From Ficedula albicollis (taxonomy: Eukaryota; Chordata; Aves; Passeriformes; Muscicapidae): a stretch of 64,000 bases of DNA. Made by a program: the position numbers and the translations under genes. The notes beneath the pieces are model-generated. The model searched no databases, had not been told where the DNA came from, and was given only the letters and a program-made list of their open reading frames with translations. Each line of letters starts with the position of its first letter. Positions within the stretch are counted from its first letter, which is position 1. Below, one piece after another: positions 1 through 14,047 of this stretch. The stretch spans positions 52,641,457 through 52,705,456 of the forward strand of contig NC_021673.1 of the NCBI RefSeq assembly GCF_000247815.1. The letters are read 5' to 3'.

Positions 1-284
1 AAGGGCTGGCATCAATTTTATTTACAGTGTAAGAGAGGGCTTTCATTGCATATACTAAAGGAAGCCAAAAAAGTGGATTTTCTCTTGCTACTAACATAAT
101 CTGAAATAATTTTAAAACAGAAGACCTGTTTTAAAATATAGTTATATAGTTGCTAATTATTTTTATCTTATTTTGCTCAGATGAGACATTAGAAATGGAA
201 GAGTAATTTTCATTTTCTGTTTCTATTCCTGTTCATTTCCAGGCTAAGATTCACAAACACAATTCAAATGCTGGCATAGGCTTG

Positions 285-424
285 TCAGAGATTTCGTGGT
301 AACATCTGTATCCTTGGAGATATTCGAAACCAAACTAGACAAAGTCCTGAGCTTTGAGCAAGGGAAGAATTGGACTAGATATCCTCCAGAGATCACTTCC
401 AGCTTCAACTATTCTGTGACTCCT
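285..424 (+). mobile_element. CR1 LINE, degenerate 3' end
   Basis: This stretch reads like the last part of an avian CR1 3' UTR. It contains the block ATCCTTGGAGATATTC, then GGACTAGAT followed by CTCCAGAGATCACTTCCAG, and a terminal ATTCTGTGA just before 424. These match the known CR1 tail (first-person-plural details aside: CTTGGAGATATTCAAAAC, TTGGACTAGATGATCTCC, ATTCTGTGATTC) with many substitutions and small gaps. It is old and non-coding, and only about 140 bp remain. The upstream limit is uncertain. The identification is from remembered family motifs, not a search. Confidence 0.6.
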
Positions 425-2659
425 TGAAAATATTTAAATATTAATTACAAAAATGTTTCACAATGCAGAAAATGTATACTTGGAAAGTTAAATATATTAT
501 TCTTATAAACCCTAAATTCACACTCTACTGATATCTCCTACTCCTACTAGGAAGAAATTTTATTCCTATTCCCTGACATATTTTCAGTTGCATCTTAAAA
601 TTCTAATAATTTTACTGAGTTTTGAAATTATCTTACACCAATCCACCACAAAAAGGAGATGCTTTGAAAAAAATGCAGGGAATTTCCATTGCTTTTGTAC
701 ACTTCTTACACCCACCCCAATAAGGGCAGATAAGTTCAGACCCTGTCCCTTTTTTGGGAGGGCTAACCTCAAGAGTAATACAAATATATCTTCCAATTCA
801 CACTCAGAGGAGCATACAGACAAATAATTTCCCAAAGCAATGGTGAGGTGCAGGGGTTTTATTCCCTGTGGTATGAAACCAAGTCGTCTTTACTTGCTCT
901 CTGTCTCCAAATTTAAAGTGCAGGATACAATAGGATCAGAGTTCCTCTGCATGGCTGCTGTGGGGGCACAGCCCAGTCCTTGGGTTTGCCCATGGGTAAA
1001 TAGCACACCTGACTTTCTCCACTGCTCTACAAACAGTCAGTGCAAACTATGCATCACTTGAGATCGACTCCAATTATCAAAATAATGTTTTATCAGGACA
1101 TGGTTCGTGCATGATCTGTGTCCTGGATCTGTGCATGGGATTTAATTCATCCCGAGATCTGGACTGCTCCAAATAGTTTGCCTCCTTATCTTCTCTTAGC
1201 ACCTCCAAACAGGAGTTTCACTGTCTCCCAGTTAGGAATCATGCTGATGATTCAAGAGCCACCCACACAACAATTTTTTTTTTTTTTTTTTTTGCCACTG
1301 CAATTGCTGATAAGTGTGGGTAAATAGTATGACATGTAAAAGAACATTATGGAGTGCACTGTATTATTACCCATCTGGAAGATTTATTTGACCAATATAT
1401 CAACTGCCAGGGAACTTGAAGCACTGTCACGTGTTTTCAGAAACAGAAAAATCGTCTGGCACAAAATATGTATATACTTCATTAGTGCTCAGGATGTGTC
1501 ATTTTAGCAAAGTATAGGGAAAATCAAAGTCAGGGGAAAGTAAAACTAATTATTTAAGAGATAAATCTGTGTTTTTTCAGACAGATTATGGAACTTTCCT
1601 GTACTAGGGAGACAGCTCATACCATGGGATCAATACACAGGAGTTTGATGTAAGTTTGGAGCAAAAGCTCAAGTTCTACTAAAGACATCCATATACCTAC
1701 CTCTCTTTAGAAGTGTAGGTACTACTGATCACACCACTGAAATGCCTCTGTTCATAAAAATAAAATAATATAAGGCCAGCAAGTACTGATGATGTCCTGA
1801 TTCTTCTTATTACACTTTTCTTTGAGACATTTAAGTTTGCTAATTTTCAGGATGTTCAGCAAAGTCAATTTTCTTGTGACAAATTGACCAATAGCAGTGC
1901 TTGGAGAGACACTGTGTGACTAATCCAATTATATAACCTTGTCAGTGAGCATTTTTTTTTGCTTGCTTTAAGTAAAATGTAATAATGAAAGAATATTTCA
2001 GGAACTATAATTTCTATTTTGCCTGGAAGTATAGAAAAGTAGGCATTAGTAGGTTTAAATCAGATTTTAACTGGTATGTACCTTTCTTGAAAATCAAACC
2101 TTCACTCTTCAGTCACTCTTATTAGAAAATCATACCCAAAACATAAATATATCAAACTGGCTGTCAAACTTGCCAAGGCATTAGATATTATTCATGTAGT
2201 ATTCAGTTCCTCTGTGTTTCACAAATTACTATAAACTGAAAATCTGGGACAATGTCACTTACTGTCTTTCAAAGTAAGATACTTTTGGTCCATCATATGC
2301 ATGTGATTTGGGGAAAAGTTGGTGGAAATATAATATTACTAATCACTGGTAATATTTATTTAACAATGGAGGGTATATGTAATTCCAAATGCAATTTCAA
2401 AAAGGCTGTCATTAACTTTTGTTTTCTCCGAAAATTAAATAGCGCTTGGAACAATGCAGCAATATGCACATGAGATTTTCTACTTTCTGCTCTAGGGAAC
2501 TAATTTAAATGCACAATATGGACTTTAAGGGGTTTGTTTATGTGTTTTGGGCTTCCTTTTCTTCCCTTTGGCCCAGCTCCTAGTTTCAGAAACAGTTGCT
2601 ATTTGTTGTAAGCACAGGAAAAACACACTCACAATTCCACCAGAGACATAGGCAGGTTA
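425..2659. other. Unique non-coding sequence, no gene seen
   Basis: AT-rich single-copy sequence. Open frames here are short (about 80 codons or less) and overlap on both strands without any recognisable motif. The only low-complexity element is a run of 20 T at 1274-1293. I see no promoter, transposon end or RNA gene. Confidence 0.5.
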
Positions 2660-2741
2660 TTAACAGCTGGGGAGTAAATTCCAACTCAAAGAGTACCATA
2701 TTAACAGCTGGGGAGTAAATTCCAACTCAAAGAGTACCATA
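2660..2741. repeat. Two-copy tandem duplication, 41-bp unit
   Basis: The segment beginning TTAACAGCTGGGGAGTAAAT and ending GAGTACCATA occurs twice head to tail, at 2660-2700 and 2701-2741. The copies look identical, so the event is recent relative to the flanks or has been homogenised. There is no coding potential. Confidence 0.95.
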
Positions 2742-3210
2742 TTGTTTCTGTTCCTCAAATGCTATTTTCATGCATATTAGCAAAATAATTACACTTTCCT
2801 TTTCACATAGAAAAATATTTTTAACAAGAATTATGATACCTCAAGGAAACTAGAGTCATTGCAACAAAACCTAACTTGTCTGCTATTTTTCACTGGAAAA
2901 AGCTTGACAAAAAGTTTACTAAATATTGTACTCTATAGAAAAATAATCACAAATAAATAAGAAAGTTATAGAGGGCTAATCTCATTCCTTCTCTTTTTCT
3001 ATTATCTTTATTTCCAATGATGGCAACTGCAGGAAAGAAGTTGTATTAGAGCAAGGCAGTCCTGTAGAGGGTTCCCTAATGCTTTGAAAGAAAAAAGTTA
3101 AATTTGTTTCTTTGTTATTAGTTGTTAAAATTTATGTACCAAGTCATGCAATATCCAAGGCAAGGCAATCCAACTGACTCTGGTCTGGTTTGATCCAGGG
3201 GTTTGTGATT

Positions 3211-3232
3211 GGCATGAGCTTCATCTCATGCC
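3211..3232. repeat. Short perfect inverted repeat (hairpin)
   Basis: GGCATGAG at 3211-3218 is followed by the 6-base loop CTTCAT and then CTCATGCC at 3225-3232, giving an 8-bp perfect stem. There is no T-run after it and no RNA family I recognise. It may be chance. Confidence 0.4.
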
Positions 3233-4216
3233 TACAGAAACTTCTCAATCTGTCAGACCTTTGAGGGGCCTGAACCACTCTGAGTGAAATTTGCAGGGCA
3301 GTTTTGGCACCTACATATTACTAAAGAATCCAATGAAAGGCACCTACATGAGACATAAATTCAAGGTACCTGTCTGCAAAATAGAAAAGTACTTCCATGA
3401 AATAACTGCAACATGAACCATTCAATTAGCTCATGGTTTTTTTTGTTTTTGTTTTTTTTTCTCAAGCTGTTACAAGGACTGATAAAGAAAAAATCCATTA
3501 GTGAGACCCCAGTGGTCCCTATGGGATTTTAGTAACTCTATTATATCCCACTTGCTGTATATCATCCATAGAGCTGGGCAGGTTAAGATCCTCAGATAAT
3601 CACAAGCATCACTGGTTTAAATTGCCTTAAATTGTGCTATGTTGTATCTTTGCCTGTATTGTTATAAGTGATGATCTGTGCCAGGTGCATTCAGACTCAT
3701 AGTTTTCTGCCAGTCTCTTCTAGATAAATTCAGGTGAAGTGTGAGGATATTAAGCACAGCCAGCATAGCCTGCTCTGTGGTTGTGTTGTTTTAAAGTTCG
3801 CAAAGCTATTCTACTGTTCAAAAGGTCTTGATAAAGTTTGAACCAAGATGTCTTTGTTGAAAATATGTCAGTTTATCTTCATAATGTTGAAGTTCTGAAA
3901 CAATAGAAATTTGGAAATCATCTGAGAGGTTAAGGAAGACCTGATCTTGCTGTCTCAAAAAATTGTTTGAATTTACCACAATAAAAATGAGGTTGGGGGG
4001 AGTCTGTTTCAATGACAAAGACTATCCCACTTCATATGAGGGCTATAAAAAGTGTTTCATAAAACAAGTGCTCCTTTCAGTACTCCTGCAGAGTTGTCTG
4101 AGCAGACTTTAACCCTCTAGTTATGCATGTGTATAAATGTTCATGTGGTTGAAGACATTTTTTGCTGAGCCTTTGGTTGAGGAATGATGTAGATGCCCTG
4201 AGAAGACTCAAGAACA

Positions 4217-4240
4217 TCTTTCTTCCTTGCAGGTGAGGTC
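4217..4240 (+). other. Juxtaposed splice acceptor and donor motif (recursive-splice-like)
   Basis: A pyrimidine-rich tract, CTTTCTTCCTTGCAG, ends with AG at 4231-4232. It is followed at once by GTGAGG, a reasonable donor start at 4233. A 3' splice site placed directly against a 5' splice site is the known layout of recursive splice sites in very long vertebrate introns. Only the motif is seen. There is no evidence that the region is transcribed on this strand, and sites like this arise by chance. Confidence 0.2.
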
Positions 4241-4404
4241 ATGTGTCTTACAGTGTCTGTAACATGGGATGCACACCATGCCTCTCTTCCTAACATGGAG
4301 ACTTCTCCTGTTGACACATGCTACATTCACCAAAATCCTGTGTTAATCCCTGGGGAAACTAGCTACTGCTATGTCTGCCTGTGAGTTGGATCCATTTATT
4401 TCTC

Positions 4405-5094
<690 letters not shown>

Positions 5095-8000
5095 GGCATA
5101 GTTGAACTGCCTTTGTGGCACAGAGATAATGAAGGCAGTAGGGTTTTTGAAAAGAAAGCTGTCGAAAATTTTTAGTGCAAAAATGTGGTCTAGTAGGTAA
5201 GGGTCTTGTTTTGGTGGGATTTTTTTCAGGGGGAGGAGAGGTGAGGAGAACAGGAATTGCTGTTAATATTTAACAAGATCTGCCTTATCATCAAAGAATC
5301 ATAGCTTGAGTTCTAAGTCTGCAGACTTTCCTCAAAGCAGCATAAGGGCTCAAATTTTTCCCAGCACCCTGAATCTACCAAAGACTAGGAGCAGCTTTCA
5401 TGAGAAACTACTAAGAGAAGCACCTTACACTCATATCTGAGGCATGCAGGCATCTTGTGTGGGCCTCCTTTTTTCAGGGAGTTTACTTGTACTTTTCCTT
5501 GACTCCTACATTCCCATAGATCTGTCCTCTGAATTCTGGCCTTACAAGTCTGTGAAAACAAGTCTGTGAAATGATTCATTGCCTTATAATCTGAAAATGC
5601 CTTTTCCCACCAAAAAAGTAAATCAATAGGATCAAGTCAAACCTTGCCATATTTTTTAACCTTAAAGACTAGAAATTATAATGAATAGAAAAGAAGAATT
5701 CAAAAAAATCTACAAATACTCTGCATGTTCATTCTCTTGAGTAGACACCAGGAACTGTGCACTCTGTTCTCAGTAAATGGATGTTTAGCTTTATGCACTT
5801 GAACAGCCTCACTGAGTTAAGTAGGACAACTTAGCCACTTAAGCACCTAAAGTTAAGAATGTGTTTTCCTGGTATATTGATAGTACAGTGGCAAGATTAT
5901 CAGCCATTGGCAAGAACAATACCCAAATATCTTTTTTTTTTTCACTTTTCTTTTCTTAGCCATTTTTAGTAAGGAAGGAGAAATGCAGAAATTTCAAAGG
6001 TAAAATATTTTGATTGGAAGTTGAAATATTTCAATAGGAAAAACTTTTGTAATATGTCATGGCAACTGTATTTTGGTTGCTTCATACTATTGTATTCTGT
6101 ACAGCCTTGATTATTTTCCCATCAGGAATTCTGATGGAGAGGAAAAGTAATAAGAAATTGTTCTCCTTAAAGCCTCTGACTTATGGACCGTGGTGGAGGT
6201 CTAAGTAAATATACCTAATATAAGTGACTATCACAGCCTTCCCAACTGAAAATATTTTACCTTAGAACAGAGAGTCACAAGCTTACAAGGGCTCTGTGAA
6301 GAAACAAGGATTTTTTTGTAGAGAGGAAGAGTGTGTTGATCAACCACACTTGCAAAATGCAAGAGGTACAGTATGAGACACAGTAATTTATTGATATTTT
6401 TCTTGGCCTTGTGCACAGTGGTGAATGATCCCATTGCAAAATATTCTGTGATCATTGCAATAGAAATTGTCAGAGCTGTCATCACTTTCAAAATGCCTAC
6501 ACTGAAGTACCATTTTATTTGGTTTTAGAACAGGTGTTTTTGGGCAGGCATAAATAAAATGAGGCATGCCCTAAAATACTTTCTTTAGATTGTGACTAGC
6601 TGTTGCTGCAGACACCCAGCATTTAATAAAAGGTTTATGTTATTGCTGCAGCTTGAGTACATACTCGGAAAGGAAGAAAAAGTTTTTGCCTTTTTAGTTG
6701 CTTCATAGGCCAGTGACCTTTATAAATGACAGCAAATCTCTGCTGAATGAAGGATGAGGGAAAAGGGGAAAACATTAAGATATTTTGTTCTACTTTTTTG
6801 TGGCATGTTGGAAACAATCACAGTGCCTATTTGTCATGTTCCAGCTTTGTCTCCCTTTTGCAGTAGTGTCTGACAGGCTGAATGAAGAAAATCTAAGTGA
6901 AGATGAATTGGCAAAGGTATCACTTCTGGTCTGTCTAATTCTGAAGCAGATGAAAAACATATATAATACCAGGGTGTTAAAGTGAAGGAAACATTACCAT
7001 CAAGGGACTGCAGGGATAAAATAGAAATCCTTTGGGCAATTTTGGCGACAGATGAATAAACCAAATGCTTTTCTCATAATTCAGGATCTTCAGTCTTCAA
7101 GCTATTTGTAACATTACAATAACAAGTAGGCTGTACACAATGGAAAGGAGTGAGCAAGGTGAACAAACAAGAAATAATAGCTCTAAGAATAGAGGAAAAT
7201 ATGAAAAAAAAATCCTAATATCAATGTTTGTTTGTGCTGAAAAATTGTTTTCATGGGGAGCATGTGCTCCTGTTTGGACTCATTTAAAACCAGACGGGGG
7301 AAATACTCAGAAGCAGACAACACAGAAAAATCCTTCCTCAGCAGTGGAATTGATGGGATGAATATCACTACTCCTTCATGCAGGAATTGTATACCTGAAA
7401 GTCTAAAAAAGTCTGGTGATTCTGGGCAGTGTGACAAGGTCCATAGGAAGCTTTTCCAGGGCAGTCCACTCACATACTGTCAGGATAGTGGTATCCAGCC
7501 AAATGCCAGCTCCCAGAGGATAGACCCTCATAGCCCAGCTTTCCAGCTTCCCTCTGCACTACGTGCAGCAAATTTTCATTTTATAGTGGTGCTCACAGGA
7601 ATCAGGGGCTAAGGATCATGTCCTGATCATATTCTGTCATTCAGAGGGGGAAAGGGGATATCCAGACCTACGTCCAATGCAAGAAAACTGTCCAATATAT
7701 TAGTTTTCACAATGTACATGATTGAGCTACTAATCCTGTTTCCTTTGCACTGTTCAGTGGAAAAAAAGCATGCTTGTGCATGCACACAAAAACTTGCTCT
7801 CTCCCTGTCTGTGTAAATTAAGGCTGGAGACATATTATTCCATAAATAAAATTATTATCATATATAAACTCTCTGGGCAATTTACTACAGGCAGAGCAAG
7901 ACAGGATGAGAAATTCATACAGATTAACTGAAAGGCCTTTACGCAAAAGTTTGATTGTCTTCTCCTGAGTTCAGAGGAATTTTTACTAGTTGCCTGTGTC

Positions 8001-10823
8001 TAAAAATGATTGAACCTTAGTTAACAAATCAAGTAAAGAGAATCAAAATTCTGGTTTTATTCAAAACTGGATTATACTAGGGTTTTCCCATTCAGTTCAT
8101 TAGAACAATTCTCGACTGACAGCACTTTCAAACTAGATCCAAAACTTTATCTTCTACAGCTCAAAAGATAAATATCAAATCTGAAAAGAGCATTAGAACT
8201 ATTGAAAGTTTTTAGCAATTATTCTTGCTCCAAAATTGTCCTTTACAGAAAAATAGAAAGCTATTTAGAAAAAAATCTTGGTATTGTTGTTGCTTTTTAA
8301 TTTTTTTTATTGTTTGCGTACAAGGTTTTCTAATGTTTATTGGAAATATTAGGGACTTGTTTTTTTTCTCTTCTGGCCTGATTTTAGCAAAAAGAAACAT
8401 CTGGATATCTGCAGGGATATTTCCAATTCAGCAGTTCAAAAAAAATGCAGATGCTTGTATTTTCACACAAATTGCCAAACCCCCACAATGGATCTGTTTC
8501 ACACAGTTTCAAATGTAAATTACATCAAGTAGTTCAAAATGTGTCATAAAACCTCATATTCTCTTTCAGCCACCTGTAGGGATTAATTGATGTTACATCA
8601 TCTCTGCCTTTTTTACAAACTGAATTTCTGCCACAGTCACTGCTATTATGAGTTTGCTGCCTGTTCACGAGGAGCAGCCACAAAGGGAATTTAGCAAACA
8701 GAGGACTGACAGTGTCTCATTGAAATTACTCTCCCACAAAATTGGTATGAGGCAGAGAGTGTGGGAGGCACAGAGAGGATTATCTTCAGGTTGTAGATTG
8801 ATAGACACCACATGGCCTGATCCTACAGGGCAATGTCTGCGACAGTCACTTCATACAGACAGACCTTAATGCACTCTCTGCAATGATCTCTTCAGGCCTG
8901 TAGCACCCGGGAATGATGTCACTGACACATCAGTGCTCTGACGCACGTTTTATTGAAAGAAGTCTGATTACCTTTTCAGCGATGCTGATTAAAGTTTTGC
9001 GAGTGGCTTAAATGGAAATAAAAAATCCTAAGTTAACAAATCACACACAGCCAGAGAATTTTTTGCTTTATTTCTAACAGCTTTTGATATATTGGTGTGT
9101 CCCCAGTGAGTTCAGGGAACTATTCTTGATTAATGGCCCAAGAAAATATCATGGGTGGCAAGCATAGTATGAAAGTCAGCATTCTGATAGTTACCCTAGT
9201 GGGAACAAAATTTCAATAATGTGATATAGTTATGCTTATTAGGCTTATCATCTGCTACAAATGCAAGTGCAAGTCCCTGCTGCACTCAACTTATTTGATT
9301 TCAGGAACCACCAAGACACCGGATGAAAGACAGCAAATGAGTTTCATTTTTCACACTTGTTCTTCACAGCCACCAGTAGTTCATCCATCCTGGGATGACA
9401 TCCTAACTTGTGTGGGCAAAAGTGTTTTCCAGTGACTAGATCATTCCCAGCCCAAGGCACATCCTTCAGCTTCATGCTCTTGATTTTTATGGTGGTAGGT
9501 CACTTATTGTTGCTGTGTAGTGTGCTGGGTGTCTTCTACTCCTCCTGAAGAACCGTGTGGGGTCCTGAGCATCCCTGTCCTTAGTCCCCTTATCTTCTTC
9601 TTCTGTCTCATTTCCCTACATACTTTCATCCATGAGTAAAATTTCACCTTTTCCCTCTGCACTGGTGATTCTTGCACCTTGCCTTCTCTTCCAGACCAGA
9701 TTTTGGACTAGGGCAAAATTTCAGCTTGTCTCTGTAGTTGTTCACTAGCAATATCAATGGCAAAAATGAAATTCCTATATTTTATCACCAAGCCCTCATC
9801 AACACCACCACCATTACTGTTCCCACTGTTCAGGCTAGCATGAAACATCATCTTGTGCACAGCTTATTCCTTGGATTCACACATTTAGGGAACAACAATG
9901 TCTGATAAGTTGCCATTATTAAGACAATGCCTTTCCTGTCCATGTAAGCAACTAAAATTTGTCATTCTGGCATCCTTTGTTTGGGGCCTTAACCACTGCT
10001 GGTTACTTTTCTCTGGCTTTGAAAAATGTGTGTTTTCCCTGAGGGTGTGAATGCAGAATGCAGCTGCAGACAGTATTTTTTATGCTGTGACACTGTCTGT
10101 CTTCACTGCTGTGATGGACACTTGGCTCCCAGTTCTCTGCTGTGAAAATCATTCACTGCATCTCCTCATTTGTGAAGAGTACTCAGGCTGGTTCCCAGTG
10201 CTCTCTCTTCCAAACATCATTTCATATTGAAATAAAGCTGGCAGTGGTGGCCCAGTGAGCTGAGCCACAGCCATGGTCCAGACAGGATTTTCCTCTTTCT
10301 GCAGCAAAGTGGTGCCTTGTTAAAATGCAAGAAATGGGTCATTCAGGTCTCTCCATTGTCTCTTGCTGCTTTAAGCCCTATGGGAGTAGAAAATTTTGCT
10401 CTGATGCAGGGTCCTTAACTGTGTACTCAAGTACTACCAGTAATAACTTGGGAAAAAATTCGAAAATTTGCTATGTCAGCACAGAAATATTCTTTCTTAA
10501 AAGCCCTGCTCAGAAGAGGAGTTCAGGATCACTGTCCAGTAACTAGTTAACACATGACAACAGTTACAGCTTGAAAAATAAGACTAAAGTGAAAAGCTAC
10601 CTTTTCATCTGTCTTAACTTTTTCCACACATAATGAGACAGGTGAAAAATGTTTTACTTGGAGGTAGATGGTGCTTCTGAAAACTTTTAGTCGCTAATTG
10701 CAGAGAGTGTTTGCTTTGTAGCATACTTAATGTCAATTCTTCAGCAAATTCTTTAAAAGAATTTAAAGAATAGTTGTTACATTAATTGATATGTGATTAA
10801 GTTGCCATTTTTTCCTAGGATTT
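5095..10823. other. Unique non-coding sequence, no secure gene
   Basis: About 5.7 kb of AT-rich single-copy DNA. A tiny direct repeat of a 14-mer starting AAGTCTGTGAAA lies at about 5545-5572. The longest frame is 119 codons at 7253-7612 (+), beginning MGSMCSCLDSF. It shows no family motif, its start context is weak, and it overlaps a 96-codon frame on the other strand, so I do not call it a gene. A possible small exon at 6864-6916 is listed separately. No transposon was recognised. Confidence 0.45.
6864..6916 (+). other. Speculative 53-nt exon-like segment
   Basis: A pyrimidine-rich stretch ending in CAG (6861-6863) precedes an open segment that ends in AAAG, followed by GTATCA at 6917. In the frame that stays open it would encode an acidic peptide, VSDRLNEENLSEDELAK. 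The acceptor is fair and the donor mediocre. I do not recognise the peptide. No partner exon is visible nearby, so the call rests only on a local signal that chance could produce. Confidence 0.15.
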
Positions 10824-11187
10824 CTGTGCTAAAGTATTTTTCTTGGCATTGTAGGCCTATTAATGTTAAAAAACAAGTATCTCTAAGAGGGTTGTTTCAA
10901 GAAATTCAGAATGTTTTAACAAGTTCAAATTTGATAAATTAAACTATGTTGAAGAAGCATATATATATATATATATATATATCACATCAGGCTGGATGCT
11001 TCTCCATAACAGGAAAAGCATCCAAAAATTTTTGTCTTGCCTCACAATTGCAGTCTGTGCTAAAGTATTTTTCTTGGTATTGTAGACCTATTAATGTTAA
11101 AAAACAAGTATCTCTAAGAGGGTTGTTTCAAGAAATTCAGAATGTTTTAACAAGTTCAAATTTGATAAATTAAACTATGTTGAAGAA

Positions 11188-11222
<35 letters not shown>

Positions 11223-11291
11223 ATCAGGCTGGATGCTTCTCCATAACAGGAAAAGCATCCAAAAATTTTTGTCTTGCCTCACAATTGCAGT
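10824..11291. repeat. Two-copy tandem duplication, about 231-bp unit, carrying (AT)n
   Basis: The segment beginning CTGTGCTAAAGTATTTTTC and ending CTCACAATTGCAGT occurs at 10824-11054 and again at 11055-11291. The copies differ by a few substitutions (GGCATTGTAGGCC against GGTATTGTAGACC) and by the length of the internal dinucleotide run: (AT) spans 10959-10982 in copy one and 11190-11219 in copy two. Next to each AT run is a hairpin, with GGATGCTT pairing with AAGCATCC, at 10994-11023 and 11231-11260. No coding sequence. Confidence 0.95.
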
Positions 11292-11983
11292 GATGAACCA
11301 ATACCTGGTCTACTCTACAAAGTAGATTTTGTGGGTGTTGACATGTCATGTACACTAAAGTTTTTCTGCAGTGAATGAAGAGGGATAAAGGCTCCACCAG
11401 AATACAGCTGAATTTGAGGGGTTACCATTCTGTAATCACTTATTCCAGAGCCTAAGGTTGTAGCAGTGAAGCTTGTCTTGAATTGTGTGCCTCAGTTTTT
11501 GACTATCTAATAGGAATAATATTGCTTTTCACTATGTTTTCTATTTAAGTTGCCAGTTATTTGGAGCAATAATCATTTTAACTATGCATATGTGTCATAC
11601 CTATAATAGGGCTTCTATTGCAGGTATTTCCCAATGCTGCCACACTAAATATTGACAAAAAATAAGAATTATTTGAAAGGAAATTATTTTGTGATAACTT
11701 AGAAGCCATGTTTATTTTTAAGTAATTTCCTTACGATTTTTGACCTCACTGCCCTGTTGGCTCTTCTACAGCCTCTTTGCCTGCAAATAAAATTGAGAGT
11801 GCTGTTGCTTTTCCCTCTGGCAAACCTGGGCTATATGTTCTAGTTGGCAGAGTTGAATTCAACCCCAGGTTCAGTATTTGCCCTAGTTTCTTCTTGGTTG
11901 CAAAAGTGAAAGACTAAGAACTTTAGTCAGATTCTGCCAAAGGGATAAGAAGGACTTCTGTGGAGAATGTAGTTTTAAGAATG
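11292..11983. other. Unique non-coding sequence
   Basis: Single-copy, AT-rich, with no open frame of note and no recognised repeat up to the TTTC array. Confidence 0.45.
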
Positions 11984-12340
<357 letters not shown>

Positions 12341-13620
12341 CTTTTGGAAATGACAGAACAAATGAATGAAAACAACCTCCTTTTCTCATATAGAAGGAAT
12401 ACTTTTTAATGCAGAAAGTCCATGTTGGTTTGGGGTGTTTTTTGAATTTTGTCTTTTTTGAAGCAGGTCTGAATTGAGCATGTAGCTTTTGCAAAATAAT
12501 TTTTCAAGGAAGATATGTTAGGAATCATTAATAGGCTACAGGTATAATTCTGTTCTGATCACTCACTTTGTTCTGTGGAAAACCTGAGGGTAATTGGGAT
12601 GCATGAATTTACAATAGAGACTTGCTTAAATCTCCTCACCCCGTGGTTAGCCAGAATTGGTCATGGTGAAATAAACAGCAAGATAAGTTACTTCAGTGTG
12701 AGTAGAAAAGGAGGCTAACCTGGTGGACTGAGTGCTTCAGAAAATTACTTTGATGGAACTGAAATTTCATAACTGGCAAGTGCTTGATGAGATCTTTCCC
12801 TTCCCAAAAGAAATCATTAACCAGTACAGGATTTTAGACAAGGTAGGGCATTAATCTGATTAAGAATGGATAATTCCTGTGGAAGTGAGATGGGAAAATC
12901 TCAAAATGGATATGACTATTTTCTGGGCAATATGTGAAGCTGTGAAATAAATATTTTAGATGCATGATTTTTTTCACATTTTCTTTTCTGCTGAAGATCA
13001 GCAAAAGCCTTGTGTGATATTTTTGGCATTGTTAAAATTTCTTAGACCTCCTTGTAATGGAGAGCTGGAAACCTTTTTCTTGTCCTAGAAATGGATTTTT
13101 CAAAACTCTCTGGTGGGTCTTGCATCAGTCCATATCTTTGCATGACCTAATAATAAAGGAGAGGGAAAAAATAGCAAGCTTATATTTTATATGAGGTAAT
13201 GCTGCCTCTATTCATAGCCCACAAGCTGTGATTTCTTCATTCTGCTCTAAAGGGCTTTGCAATTAAGCCATTCTTGAAGGCCACAATATTTAGTTTGCTG
13301 TTCCTAGGTCACAGTTTCTGAGGTATTTTGGTGGCCAGGTAAAACTGCAGAATCAGACTGTTCTGCTGTGCTACCTTTATCACTATAAAGCTGCTCTCTA
13401 AAGGTGCTTAACAATCTGAGGTATTGATTTAAGCTTCCTGATTAGCAGTGTGATATAAAACACAGGGATTATAAATCTTGTGTAATATTTGAACAGGAGA
13501 TAAATATTGAAGCTTCCAGATAACAATAATTGCCTTTCTGAAGGAAATGCTGCTGTGGTAGAGTAAGCTTTACACATTTAAGAGCATATTTCCAAAACAT
13601 TTGTTACAAACTTAAATATA
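12341..13620. other. Unique non-coding sequence
   Basis: No gene, transposon or tandem repeat recognised. Confidence 0.45.
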
Positions 13621-13783
13621 TTGTGTTTCATTTTGATCTCTCAAATAAAACTGGTAAAATTAGATTATCATTCTGAGGTATTAAGAGAGAATCTGCTCAT
13701 TGTTGTGTTTCATTTTGATCTCTCAAATAAAACCGGTAAAATTAGTTTATCATTCTGAGGTATTAAGAGAGAATCTGCTCATT
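13621..13783. repeat. Two-copy tandem duplication, 82-bp unit
   Basis: The segment starting TTGTGTTTCATTTTGATCTC occurs at 13621-13702 and 13703-13783. The copies differ at two positions that I can see (AACTGG/AACCGG and TAGATTATC/TAGTTTATC). Non-coding. Confidence 0.95.
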
Positions 13784-14047
13784 TCTTTCAGTAAGGAGCT
13801 CTTTGGTATGTATGTATGATATATGTAGTTTTGGTATAAATGATAGCCATTAAAATGTTGTAATTTACCAATAGATATAAAATGTGAAGATATCTACAAT
13901 GCTTTCCCTAACACTTTTAGAATGCAAAGCAACTGCATTAACACAGATGCTGTGAGACAGCAACTACTGGTGAATTTTGACTTTTTAAAATGAGAATCAC
14001 TGCAAGTCCTAAATGTCATCTGTTCTTTCCACAAGTTCATTGAAACA
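13784..14047. other. Unique non-coding sequence
   Basis: Short single-copy stretch with no recognised element. Confidence 0.4.

Larger units (their letters stand above)
2742..4404. other. Unique non-coding sequence before the G tract
   Basis: No gene is visible. A T-rich patch lies at about 3437-3462. A small perfect hairpin (3211-3232) and a splice-like composite site (4217-4240) are listed separately. The sequence just upstream of the homopolymer block has no recognisable transposon end. Confidence 0.45.

Noticed and set aside
7253..7612. 119-codon frame starting MGSMCSCLDSF, with an N-terminal Gly and Cys that resemble lipidation signals
   Set aside because: Weak start context, no recognised domain, an overlapping frame on the other strand, and a length compatible with chance in 64 kb.
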